In this document: piece by piece, positions 54,991 to 63,111 of the stretch
Layout: each line of letters starts with the position of its first letter
Numbering within the stretch: position 1 is the stretch's first letter
Assembly: GCA_944326425.1 (NCBI GenBank)
Contig: CALVDX010000009.1
Span: 1 to 64,000, forward strand
Reading direction: 5' to 3'
From: Candidatus Gastranaerophilales bacterium
Lineage (GTDB): Bacteria > Cyanobacteriota > Vampirovibrionia > Gastranaerophilales > Gastranaerophilaceae
Length of the DNA: 64,000 nt
Notes under the pieces: generated by a model
Database searches by the model: none
What the model was told of the DNA's origin: nothing
What the model saw: only the letters and a program-made list of their open reading frames with translations
Position numbers and translations under genes: made by a program

Positions 54991-55851
54991 ATGCCATTAT
55001 CATTAGTCACCAACACCATGGCAATGAGGTGCCGAACCTACCTTGACTCATCAACATCAAGCCTGCAATCTGCAATGAACAGAATGGCTAGCGGTTACAG
55101 AATTAACACTGCAAAAGACGATGCAGCAGGGTACACAATTGCCGCTTCAATGGGAACAAAACTGAGTTCTTATGATGTCGCCTCCAATAACACACAAATT
55201 GGATCTGATTTATTATCAACACTCGAAGAAAATTTTGATCTTATTAATGACCACCTCGAACGTATCAGAGAACTTACTATGCAAGCCGCTAACGATACAT
55301 ACAGCACAGAATCCAAGCAAGCTATTGAAGCAGAAATATTAGCAAGGTATAACGAAATTACACGTGTTGCAAATTCCTGTGAATATAACGGATTTTACCT
55401 TATGGACGGTTCCATCGGAGAAGACCTTGGCTTACAGGCAGGAATTTATGGAGATGCTTCAAGCCGTATAACAATGGAAGCATTCCTGTTTGAATCAGCA
55501 ACGACAACAGCACTAATAGGAAGAGATGATATTGACGTTTTAGCCGAAGAGTGTGCCGGACTTGCAACAGGTATAAAGGCCCATGACATGTTGTCTACCA
55601 TAGATAAGGCCATTACAAATGTTGCAACAAGAGTTACCCAGATAGGGGCCATTCAAAATAGGCTTGATTCAGCCTTATCAGCAATTGAAGTAGCATCTGA
55701 AAACTTAACTTCGTCTGTATCCACTATCAGGGACGCAGATATTGCGACAGAATCAACCAACTATATTCAAGCCCAGATTATGCAGCAAGCGGCTTCTACG
55801 CTGCTTATGACAGCTAATCAGGCGCCAAGTATTGCTTTAGATTTACTATAG
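54991..55851 (+). CDS. Flagellin (short, D0-D1 only)
   Basis: A 286-residue flagellin, with the conserved N-terminal D0/D1 (SSLQSAMNRMASGYRINTAKDD at 23-44, quoted by position) and C-terminal ends (ANQAPSIALDLL) but only a short centre, so variable D2/D3 domains are missing. The D1 segment LERIRELTMQAANDT (89-103) and AEILARYNEITRVA match the site recognised by TLR5 in Salmonella FliC. Cysteines (14, 128) are unusual in flagellins. No other flagellar genes are in the window; ribosome-binding site AAGGAAG. The N-terminus is needed for type III export. Confidence 0.92.
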   Translation: MPLSLVTNTMAMRCRTYLDSSTSSLQSAMNRMASGYRINTAKDDAAGYTIAASMGTKLSSYDVASNNTQIGSDLLSTLEENFDLINDHLERIRELTMQAANDTYSTESKQAIEAEILARYNEITRVANSCEYNGFYLMDGSIGEDLGLQAGIYGDASSRITMEAFLFESATTTALIGRDDIDVLAEECAGLATGIKAHDMLSTIDKAITNVATRVTQIGAIQNRLDSALSAIEVASENLTSSVSTIRDADIATESTNYIQAQIMQQAASTLLMTANQAPSIALDLL

Positions 55852-55926
55852 TTTTAATAAGGAAAGATTATGAATATGATACAAACAGCTTTATTGTCAT
55901 AGTTGTTGATATGGATATGTACTTTC

Positions 55927-55956
55927 AGACAAGCAGAAATGTTTGTCTTTTTTTTT
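55927..55956 (+). terminator. Terminator after flagellin
   Basis: AGACAA paired with TTGTCT around a 10-base loop, followed by T9. Confidence 0.75.
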
Positions 55957-55973
55957 GCTATACAAAAATTAAC

Positions 55974-56002
55974 TTGTTATGAAGAAAAAATAGTGGCATA
56001 AT
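55974..56002 (+). promoter_or_regulatory. Promoter of spmAB (leaderless)
   Basis: TTGTTA (55974-55979), 17 bp, CATAAT (55997-56002), ending 6 bases before the ATG at 56009; no ribosome-binding site. Confidence 0.65.
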
Positions 56003-56008
56003 CAGGTT

Positions 56009-56617
56009 ATGAATTATATATTTTACTTTCTAACCGCTCTATCTATTATTTATGCAATATTTTCCGGTAATCTGGAAAATATGTCTGCTGGACTCTTTGA
56101 CGGTGTAAATTTAGCTGTTAAAATATCTTTTTCATTAATCGGAATAATGTCCTTTTGGCTAGGAATAATGAGGGTGGCTGAAAAATCCGGAATGGTAAAA
56201 GTAATTGCTAAACTTATTTTTCCGGTTATGAAAATTTTATTCAAAGATGTTCCGTCCAACAATCCTGCAAATGCCGATATCGCATTAAGTATTACTGCAA
56301 ATGCTTTAGGGCTGACAAATGCAGCAACTCCAATCGGTTTAAAAGTAATGCAGGAACTTCAGGAAATAAATACAGATAAAAAATCCGCTTCTAATGCAAT
56401 GTGTATGTTTCTGGGGATGAATACCGCAGGATTTCAAATAATTCCGGCAACAGTTATTGCCGTATTAGCCGGCTGCGGGGCAAAAAATCCGGCAGATATT
56501 ATTCTGCCCACATTACTTGTGACAACAATTGCATTTATTGTTGCAATCATCACAGCAAAAATTTTTGAAAAATTCTGGAAACCTCAAACAGACGGAGGAT
56601 TAACGGATGCTGAATAA
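56009..56617 (+). CDS. spmA: SpmA-like nucleoside-recognition membrane protein
   Basis: A 202-residue inner-membrane protein of the SpmA family (nucleoside recognition/gate domain). Motifs: SFWLGIMRVAEKSGMVKVIA near 51-70, GLTNAATPIGLKVMQEL near 106-122, MFLGMNTAGFQIIPATVIAV near 138-157. In Bacillus SpmA/B act in spore core dehydration, but the family is widespread in non-sporulating bacteria, where its role is unknown. It overlaps spmB by 11 bp. Confidence 0.92.
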   Translation: MNYIFYFLTALSIIYAIFSGNLENMSAGLFDGVNLAVKISFSLIGIMSFWLGIMRVAEKSGMVKVIAKLIFPVMKILFKDVPSNNPANADIALSITANALGLTNAATPIGLKVMQELQEINTDKKSASNAMCMFLGMNTAGFQIIPATVIAVLAGCGAKNPADIILPTLLVTTIAFIVAIITAKIFEKFWKPQTDGGLTDAE

Positions 56618-57128
56618 CATTTCAACATTAATTCTGCCGTTATTTATATTAATAATACTTACCTGGGGGATGTTAAAAAAACAGCCGGTATATGAGCAGT
56701 TTATTGACGGAGCAAAAGACGGATTTAACGTATCAATAAAAATTATTCCATATCTTATTGCCATAATTTTTGCTGTCACTATTTTCAGAACATCCGGTTT
56801 ATTAGAATTTATTACCGCGCCAATAGCTGCTGTTACGGCCAATATAGGACTTCCTGCAGACGTCTTGCCTGTAGTATTTACACGCCCGTTATCAGGGGCG
56901 GCAGCCCTTGGGTTATTCTCCGACTTAGCAGGCAGGCTTAACCCTGATTCATATACTGTTAAACTTGCAGCAATTATTATAGGCAGTTCTGAAACAACAT
57001 TCTACGTATTATCAGTATACTTTGGCTCTGTTGGAATAACAAAGTTCAGATACGCATTACTAACAGGTTTGATTGCCGACGTAGCAGGAATTGCAGCAGC
57101 AATATGTATCGCACATTTTTTATTTTAA
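56607..57128 (+). CDS. spmB: SpmB-like nucleoside-recognition membrane protein
   Basis: A 173-residue inner-membrane partner of SpmA. Motifs: YEQFIDGAKDGFNVSIKIIPYL near 28-49 (quoted by position), TRPLSGAAALGLFSDL, IIGSSETTFYVLSVYFGSVG near 137-156. Together the pair is probably one transporter or gate complex. No spore genes are in the window. Confidence 0.92.
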   Translation: MLNNISTLILPLFILIILTWGMLKKQPVYEQFIDGAKDGFNVSIKIIPYLIAIIFAVTIFRTSGLLEFITAPIAAVTANIGLPADVLPVVFTRPLSGAAALGLFSDLAGRLNPDSYTVKLAAIIIGSSETTFYVLSVYFGSVGITKFRYALLTGLIADVAGIAAAICIAHFLF

Positions 57129-57129
57129 T

Positions 57130-57285
57130 TTAATATCGAGGTTCGTTATTTACCAAAAACATTGTTATTTGGCGCATTGTCAAATCTTCTATTGGTACAG
57201 ACTGATATCCAAGAGCCTTAATTTGTGAAATTTTCTCTTCCGCTTTTGCTCTCAACAACTCAAGTTTTAAAATAGGTAAACTCAT
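57130..57285 (-). CDS. Small 51-residue protein
   Basis: A 51-codon frame on the minus strand, ATG at 57285, with a strong ribosome-binding site (GGAGG, 7 bases upstream). It begins MSLPILKLELLRAKAEEKIS and ends NNEPRY; helical and charged, with no transmembrane segment. It directly abuts the end of spmB on the other strand. Not a known family. Its good start signal and normal codon use make a real gene likely. Confidence 0.6.
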   Translation of the reverse strand: MSLPILKLELLRAKAEEKISQIKALGYQSVPIEDLTMRQITMFLVNNEPRY

Positions 57286-57355
57286 AGTATAACCTCCATT
57301 CCAGATTTTTAACCCTACATATATATAAAGTTTTTTTTTGTTAAAAAATTGCTTC

Positions 57356-57373
57356 TTTGTAACAATTTGTAAT
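57356..57373 (-). promoter_or_regulatory. HLR1-like direct repeat upstream of the four-domain GntR-type regulator
   Basis: Minus strand ATTACAAATTGTTACAAA: only the first base departs from the HLR1 consensus. It lies 63 bp upstream of the start at 57436 and 71 bp from the start of the 51-residue gene. Confidence 0.5.
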
Positions 57374-57435
57374 AATTATAGACACATCCTTTTGTTTGTT
57401 TTTATAATTTATATAACAAATTAAAAGGAAATAAA

Positions 57436-58536
57436 ATGCAGCAAAATAACCATGTAACAAAAACTATTAGCATAAAAGACATCGACTTACCTTGTCCTGA
57501 TTTAAAAAACAAGGATAAAGCTTCAACTATTGCAGAGTGGTTTATCAACTGGATAGAAACCGCCCTTAATAACAAAAAAATAAACCAGAACGATCTTATA
57601 CCACCAAAATCTGATTTAGCATACTTACTTGGAGTAAGTCTCGGAACTGTTCAAAACGCAATCAGAACAGTAGAGGATCGCGGTTTTCTGACATCAAAAC
57701 AAAAAATAGGTACTTTTATAAACACCGGAAGTTCTAATAACAGAAAATTAACATCAAAACGGGATGCCGCAATAGATTTAATTAAAAAGTATTTAAAAGA
57801 CAATTCTTTCAAAACAGGAGATGTTATACCTTCTTCAAGAAAGCTTTCCCAAATAACGTCTATCCCTCTTAACACTCTTAGAAGCGCGCTGCAGGGGCTT
57901 TGCACCGAACAAATTATTGAAAAATGCGGAAAACATGAATTTATTTTAAAGAATGAGGAATTTGAAACAGCAAATACCGGTTTTGAAACGCTTGTTGAAA
58001 AAGTTAAAAAAGATATTGAAAACTATATAACCCAAAATTGTAAAATTTCCGATAAATTGCCGCCTAATAAAGAATTAGCCGAAATGTTTAATGCAGGGAT
58101 TAAAACAATAAATGATGCGGTAAATATACTAGTAAATAATGGTGTATTAGTAACTATGCGGGGGAGATACGGTACGATTATTGCAAAAATGCCATCAGAA
58201 AGCACATTTGCTCCGCCAAGAGAAACATCTATCTTTGCTCCTGCAGCAGATGCAGCATACTATTATTATGAAAAAACTGTACAGCGTATCAAAAAAATGA
58301 TTACAGAGAACTATTACCCCGGCTCTAAACTGCCCTCAATAATTGCACTCGCTAAACAGCTTGATTTAAGTCCCAATACGGTAAGACGGGCAATAAAAGA
58401 ATTAACAAAAGAGGGGATATTAGCATCTACCCCGGGACGCTGGGGAGGTACTTTTGTTATATCTGCACCTCCCGAGCAGGAAAGCTCCTATCAATGGCTG
58501 GCCGTAAGTTCGGACTTTATTGCAAACGAAAAATAA
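57436..58536 (+). CDS. Regulator with four tandem GntR-type winged helices
   Basis: A 366-residue protein built from four GntR-like DNA-binding domains and no visible ligand domain. Positions: about 30-97 (LIPPKSDLAYLLGVSLGTVQ, then RTVEDRGFLTS), 108-172 (IPSSRKLSQITSIPLNTLRS), 185-251 (LPPNKELAEMFNAGIKTIND), 277-343 (LPSIIALAKQLDLSPNTVRR, then GILASTPGRWGGTFV). Each has the LPs-x3-LA-x3-S-x2-TV helix-turn-helix pattern and most have the final GTF wing. Normal GntR proteins have one such domain plus an effector domain. Domains 1 and 4 look most canonical, 2 most degenerate. It may bind a long or composite operator. Ribosome-binding site AAAGGAA; HLR1-like site upstream. Confidence 0.85.
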   Translation: MQQNNHVTKTISIKDIDLPCPDLKNKDKASTIAEWFINWIETALNNKKINQNDLIPPKSDLAYLLGVSLGTVQNAIRTVEDRGFLTSKQKIGTFINTGSSNNRKLTSKRDAAIDLIKKYLKDNSFKTGDVIPSSRKLSQITSIPLNTLRSALQGLCTEQIIEKCGKHEFILKNEEFETANTGFETLVEKVKKDIENYITQNCKISDKLPPNKELAEMFNAGIKTINDAVNILVNNGVLVTMRGRYGTIIAKMPSESTFAPPRETSIFAPAADAAYYYYEKTVQRIKKMITENYYPGSKLPSIIALAKQLDLSPNTVRRAIKELTKEGILASTPGRWGGTFVISAPPEQESSYQWLAVSSDFIANEK

Positions 58537-58854
58537 TTATTTGTTTAAGGCTTGCTGAAGGGCTTTTTCAAGGACTTCTATTTTGGACTCTAACACTTTA
58601 ATTTGTGAAGAGGATTCTGTACTTGAAATAGATTCCTTTTCCAATTCCCTTTTATACATTTTTAAAGATGATGATGATTTATCCAGAAAAAACGTCATAC
58701 AAAATATTCCGAGAGTTATACCGCTTGTAAACATAATCAGCAAAAGTCCGGATTGCGGCAAAGATAACTTTTCTGACGGGAATATCAAATATGCCCCCCA
58801 AACCTGAAGCATTAATATCAAAATTAAAAACATTTTATATAACTTACTTTTCAT
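58537..58854 (-). CDS. LapA-like membrane protein
   Basis: A 105-residue protein with two hydrophobic segments (about 8-24 and 37-56) and a C-terminal coiled coil (SQIKVLESKIEVLEKALQQA), the shape of the LapA/DUF1049 family linked to lipopolysaccharide assembly in Gram-negatives. Similarity is structural rather than strong. It overlaps the rluD-like gene by 11 bp. Lies 3' in the lspA-rluD operon. Confidence 0.6.
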   Translation of the reverse strand: MKSKLYKMFLILILMLQVWGAYLIFPSEKLSLPQSGLLLIMFTSGITLGIFCMTFFLDKSSSSLKMYKRELEKESISSTESSSQIKVLESKIEVLEKALQQALNK

Positions 58855-59767
58855 TTTGTTCCTTTCCCTCTAAAAAACGTAATACTCTCATAATTTTTTC
58901 ATCTTGCGGAATTTCCACCGTTAATTGTTCGTCGCCAAACGGCTTTACAAATTCAAGCCTATATGCCTGAAGCACCTGCTCTTCTGTTTTTATTTTCATT
59001 TTACCAAAACCATACAATGTATCGTTATAGACAGGATGGTTAATACTTGACATGTGAACACGTATTTGATGAGTTCTTCCGGTCAAAAGTTTTAACTCAA
59101 CAAATGTCGCATCACCAAAACGCTTTAGAACACGAACTTCCGTTACAGAAGACTTTCCATCCTCTGATATACACATTTTACACGTATCCGTAAAAGCACG
59201 GCCTATTGGTTTATCTATAACCATAAAATCTTCTTTTAAAACACCTTTGACAATAGCAAGATATTTGCGTACAGCTGTTTTATTTTTTATCTGCCCGGCA
59301 AGAAATTCATGAGCCTTATTATTTTTTGCAATCATTAAAAGTCCGGAAGTATTTCTGTCAAGCCGGTGAACAATACCGCGCCTAAACTCTCCGTTAATAT
59401 CCGATAGGTTATTACCGAACCTGTACAATAGACCGTTTACTAAAGTACCGCTCCGTTCAACTGTTGTAGGATGAGTAATAATACCCGACGGCTTATTTAT
59501 AACCGCCATATTGTCATCCTCATAAACCACATCAAATGGAACAGGCTCAGGGAGTATACTTAAATCCGGTATATCATCATCGCAGATAATAATGCTATCA
59601 TCCAATTTCAATCTTTGAGACGGTTTCGGTAATAAGCCGTTTACTTTTATATTCCCAGATTTTATCAGTCCCTGAATTTTTGCTCTGGAATATCCGTCTA
59701 AAACAGAAGCAAGTCCTGCATCAAGCCTTTGTGCATCAAGAACTTCATCAGCAATTAGTTTTATCAT
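58844..59767 (-). CDS. rluD: RluD-family pseudouridine synthase
   Basis: A 307-residue RNA-modifying enzyme. N-terminal S4 domain (about 13-60), then the catalytic fold with Asp137 in HRLDRNTSGLL and PVYNDTLYGF. It isomerises uridine to pseudouridine, most likely in 23S rRNA. Start overlaps lspA stop by 4 bp. Which site it modifies cannot be told from the sequence. Confidence 0.92.
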   Translation of the reverse strand: MIKLIADEVLDAQRLDAGLASVLDGYSRAKIQGLIKSGNIKVNGLLPKPSQRLKLDDSIIICDDDIPDLSILPEPVPFDVVYEDDNMAVINKPSGIITHPTTVERSGTLVNGLLYRFGNNLSDINGEFRRGIVHRLDRNTSGLLMIAKNNKAHEFLAGQIKNKTAVRKYLAIVKGVLKEDFMVIDKPIGRAFTDTCKMCISEDGKSSVTEVRVLKRFGDATFVELKLLTGRTHQIRVHMSSINHPVYNDTLYGFGKMKIKTEEQVLQAYRLEFVKPFGDEQLTVEIPQDEKIMRVLRFLEGKEQNEK

Positions 59768-60231
59768 TTCTTATAACACTTTTTAGTAATTACAAGAATA
59801 AGAATAACAAAAACACCGATATTAATAAATATATCAGAAATATTAAAGACGGGAAAATCAATAAAATTAAGCTTAAAAAAGTCTCTCACAAATCCGAAAT
59901 GTATTCTTTCATACAAATTACAAGTTATTCCCGCGCACAATAAACTCACCCAGAATATAAATATCGGACCAAGTCTGTGAACATTATTTATCGTCCAGTG
60001 CAAAATCCAGAAGAGCGCGGCAATAGAGATTACAATAAGTAAGGTAGTAGAGTGCTCAAGAATACTAAACGCAGCGCCTGTATTCTTGACATATATAAGG
60101 CTCATAACAGGATTTTCAAATGAACCATGGCGATGAATATATGAAGCTATCGCTGAGGAACAATAAAAATCCATCCAGACAAAAAATGCCAGAGTTAACC
60201 ATAAATAAAAAAGTTTGCTATTTTTTGACAT
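59764..60231 (-). CDS. lspA: Lipoprotein signal peptidase II
   Basis: A 155-residue membrane aspartyl protease with four hydrophobic helices. Catalytic-site regions are visible: NTGAAFSIL (about 51-59), and the two aspartates in FVRDFF and FNISDIFIN (about 115-139). It cleaves prolipoproteins before the lipidated cysteine, for example in the lipoprotein at 22977-24527. Ribosome-binding site GGAGAG. The coding unit continues with rluD and lapA-like genes. Confidence 0.92.
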   Translation of the reverse strand: MSKNSKLFYLWLTLAFFVWMDFYCSSAIASYIHRHGSFENPVMSLIYVKNTGAAFSILEHSTTLLIVISIAALFWILHWTINNVHRLGPIFIFWVSLLCAGITCNLYERIHFGFVRDFFKLNFIDFPVFNISDIFINIGVFVILILVITKKCYKK

Positions 60232-60239
60232 TTCTCTCC

Positions 60240-61811
60240 TTACTGTTTCGTAACATTTTCAGAACTGAGCGGCTCTTCTATAGGACAAACCGTAGCTGTA
60301 GTCGGTATACCAATTGTCGATGGAGAATATGTTCCTTTTAAAGATTTATCTTTTTTTTGTTTATCTCTTTTGTTCTTTTTATTCTTAACTTTTTCAGCTT
60401 TTTGCCCCGGTTCCGGCGTTTTCACATCTGAACTATTACTCTTGTTATCTTTTGCCGCTGCAGAGTTTTGTGCTCCTACGTTATCCGTTTGTTCTGCTTT
60501 TCCTTTTGTTTTATCTTTTTTCTTTTTTTCTGTTTTTACTTTTTCTTTTTTAGCTTTTGTCTTATCTTTTTTAAGAGAGTCTGCAGAAGCTTGTTCATCG
60601 TTAGATTTTACAGCCGGAGTCTGCTGCTCAGCCGGTTGTTTGTCTTCTTTTATTTCTGCTACATTTTGTTCTTTAGATTTAACTTTTTCTGTTTCCGGAG
60701 CAGGATTTTCCAGATTTAAACCTTTTTCTTCAAGCTGCTGCGGCGCAGATGTTTCCTGAACATCTTTGATTTCTGCAGGAACGTCCTCACCTTTTTGCAC
60801 GTCAATTACCTGCTTTTCTTTTTTATCGTTTTGTACGTCTGCAGGATTTGAATCTTTTTCAGAATCATTTTTCTTTATTTCATGTTTTTGTGCTTCCTGC
60901 TGCTCTTTTTTTGCTTTTTCAACAGCCTTGTCCTCTTCCTGAAGCTTAAGTAGTTTTTCCCTGACCGGAATAACATCATCACGATTAATAAATTTATTTT
61001 CAGGAATAACATTTACACGTTTAATAATATAGGCAATGCCTGTTACGTTAATTTGTAAATCTTTATTCTCAAACTCCGGTCTTGTAAGCCCGATTGATGC
61101 AACAATATATTCATTTACCCCCTCGCCGTTAGAGGTAAAAAATCTTTCCAGTATACCGTCATCCGGCAGTTTTCTATAGTTTTCTTTTGAATTTTGCTGA
61201 GGATAGGAAACCTTCTCCTGATTAATTGAAGCAATTGCTATCGTATTTGGCGGCGCTGTAAACTCAATAGAAGCGGTATAATTACTATTTGCAGCTATTT
61301 GATACGGAACGTTCAATACCGGTGTATGCTTTGAAAGCTCGCCGAAGGCAAGATATGTATCTTCCGTCAAAATGACATCAGAAACTATTCTCCAACCGTT
61401 AGTTGTCTTTTTTAAGAAGTAAACATTATTAGCAATACTTTTCAGATCGCCGCTCAAATTATACTGGGATTCGATGCGTGCATTAGCCGTCTCCAAAACT
61501 TCGGCAATAGCATCTTTACCATTCACTGTAATATTTTTAACTTTTTGCGCATACTGAATATTATTGTATGAAGCCCAGGTATCTTCTACAAGTTTGGAAT
61601 AGATATCAAGTCCGAAGCCGTCTGAATTAATATATCCGAAATCAAAATACTTAATAAAATCCTGATAACTGTACTTATTTGCAGCTTGTATCTGGCTTTT
61701 CAGAATATTCTTAATTTCCTTAATATCCGATTTAACGGAACCGGCCGCATTTGCATAATTAGTATTACCCAGCAGTAAAATTAAACCTAAAACTAATAAA
61801 AATCTCTTCAT
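60240..61811 (-). CDS. Exported protein with Lys/Glu-rich C-terminal half, unknown function
   Basis: A 523-residue protein from the ATG at 61811; a GTG six codons earlier overlaps the -10 box. Signal peptide 1-22 (LLVLGLILLLGNTNYANA). Residues about 23-270 form a globular domain with an NTF2-like start (IKNILKSQIQAANKYSYQDF) and a beta-rich part. Residues about 275-500 are an extended, highly charged Lys/Glu/Gln/Ala region (KEKVKTEKKKKDKTKGKAEQ), likely disordered. The last residues (TVCPIEEPLSSENVTKQ) are unlike the rest. It could bind nucleic acid or peptidoglycan through the lysine-rich part. The first gene downstream is lspA, 9 bp away, so co-transcription is likely. Confidence 0.7.
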   Translation of the reverse strand: MKRFLLVLGLILLLGNTNYANAAGSVKSDIKEIKNILKSQIQAANKYSYQDFIKYFDFGYINSDGFGLDIYSKLVEDTWASYNNIQYAQKVKNITVNGKDAIAEVLETANARIESQYNLSGDLKSIANNVYFLKKTTNGWRIVSDVILTEDTYLAFGELSKHTPVLNVPYQIAANSNYTASIEFTAPPNTIAIASINQEKVSYPQQNSKENYRKLPDDGILERFFTSNGEGVNEYIVASIGLTRPEFENKDLQINVTGIAYIIKRVNVIPENKFINRDDVIPVREKLLKLQEEDKAVEKAKKEQQEAQKHEIKKNDSEKDSNPADVQNDKKEKQVIDVQKGEDVPAEIKDVQETSAPQQLEEKGLNLENPAPETEKVKSKEQNVAEIKEDKQPAEQQTPAVKSNDEQASADSLKKDKTKAKKEKVKTEKKKKDKTKGKAEQTDNVGAQNSAAAKDNKSNSSDVKTPEPGQKAEKVKNKKNKRDKQKKDKSLKGTYSPSTIGIPTTATVCPIEEPLSSENVTKQ

Positions 61812-61817
61812 AAAAAC

Positions 61818-61823
61818 ATCATA
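61818..61823 (-). promoter_or_regulatory. -10 box of the exported protein gene (leaderless)
   Basis: TATGAT on the minus strand, 6 bases before the ATG at 61811; no ribosome-binding site and a poor -35. Confidence 0.45.
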
Positions 61824-61836
61824 CACCAAAAAATAA

Positions 61837-61871
61837 AAAAGCGACAGACTTTTTTAGCCCGCCGCTTTTTT
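61837..61871 (-). terminator. Terminator after the alcohol dehydrogenase gene
   Basis: Minus strand AAAAAAGCGGCGGG paired imperfectly with CTGTCGCTTTTTT across a 10-base loop. Confidence 0.65.
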
Positions 61872-61889
61872 AAATAATTTTAACTAAGC

Positions 61890-63089
61890 TTATAAAGACG
61901 TTCTGTAAATTTCAGCAACAGCTTCTTTAGTTGCACTAGTAGGCGCCATAGCAAGAAGCCCGTCTAACGATGGTGTTGTAAATGCAAGATTAACAAGATT
62001 ATCTACATCTTTTTCCGAAAAACCTTCTGCCCCCAGTTTTTCGGAAACTCCGACAGATGATAACCAGCTGTATACACCATCGGATGCTTTTTGCGCTTCT
62101 GACGCGTCACCTTTTAATCCGGAAGCGATTGGTTCAAGAATATACGCAAGAGTTTCCGGTTTAGCAGAATAAATATTCTTAACAACAGCAGGTAAAAGCA
62201 TTGCCAAACCTAAGCCGTGAGGCAATTCAGGTTTAACAGCACTGAGCGGATGTTCAAGAGCATGTGTATAGTGAAGTAAGCCGTTGTCAAAACATACCCC
62301 TGCTATCATTGCTGCATACGTTAAATAATATCTTGCTTCAATGTCTTCAGGCTTATCAATTACAACCGGTAAATATTTTGCAACCAGAGTAATAACTTCT
62401 CTTGCCAGTGTAACCGTATACGGAGATGCAACTTTTGATGTAGCCGCTTCAACAACGTGGTTAACTGCATCAATAGATACATAACGTGTTTGTTTTGGTG
62501 AAAGTTTAGTCATTAAAGCCGGATCATCGATAGCATACATCGGATATATGCAATCGTACGCAATTGCCGGTTTATAATTTTTATCAGGAATTGTAACAAC
62601 AGCAAACCTGTTTGTTTCAGACCCTGTTCCGTGGGTAAGGTTAATAGCAACAATCGGGGCTGCTTTTGACGGAACGAATTTAAATTCATATAAATCATCA
62701 CAGGTTTTATCAGGATATTCAAGAAGTATAGCAACCGATTTCCCTGCGTCTGTAGGAGAGCCGCCGCCAATAGAAATTACAGCCTTAGCGCCGAATTCTT
62801 TTGCTTCCTTTACAGCCTCGTTAACTGAAATAGTAGTAGGATTAGGGGTAACTTTATCATAATTAATATATCCTATACCATGCTTAACAAGTGCTTTTTC
62901 AACGTAATCCCAGGCACCGGTTGACTTATAAGCATTTCTGCCGCTCATAACTATAACTTTGTCATACCCTTTTGCCTTAAGATCTTCGGCTATAAAGTCA
63001 ATTTTTTTAATCGCACCTGCGCCGAAAAATACAGATGTGCGTGTCCTGATTTCAGAAATTTGATTAACATCAAAATCTTTTTCCCACAT
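61890..63089 (-). CDS. Iron-containing (group III) alcohol dehydrogenase
   Basis: A 399-residue NAD(P)-dependent dehydrogenase. NAD-binding loop GGGSPTDAGKS (about 109-119). Metal ligands: Asp in SIDAVNHVVEAA with the following His (about 209-220), His in HYTHALEHPLS (about 270-280) and PHGLGLAML. It may convert aldehyde to alcohol (ethanol, butanol) in fermentation to dispose of NADH; substrate not determinable. Ribosome-binding site GGAGAG. Single-gene unit with terminator. Confidence 0.93.
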   Translation of the reverse strand: MWEKDFDVNQISEIRTRTSVFFGAGAIKKIDFIAEDLKAKGYDKVIVMSGRNAYKSTGAWDYVEKALVKHGIGYINYDKVTPNPTTISVNEAVKEAKEFGAKAVISIGGGSPTDAGKSVAILLEYPDKTCDDLYEFKFVPSKAAPIVAINLTHGTGSETNRFAVVTIPDKNYKPAIAYDCIYPMYAIDDPALMTKLSPKQTRYVSIDAVNHVVEAATSKVASPYTVTLAREVITLVAKYLPVVIDKPEDIEARYYLTYAAMIAGVCFDNGLLHYTHALEHPLSAVKPELPHGLGLAMLLPAVVKNIYSAKPETLAYILEPIASGLKGDASEAQKASDGVYSWLSSVGVSEKLGAEGFSEKDVDNLVNLAFTTPSLDGLLAMAPTSATKEAVAEIYRTSL

Positions 63090-63111
63090 AATAAACTCTC
63101 CTTTCGTTAAA

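Noticed and set aside
61812-61829. GTG start adding six residues to the exported protein
   Set aside because: It overlaps the -10 box and lacks a ribosome-binding site; the ATG gives a normal signal peptide.
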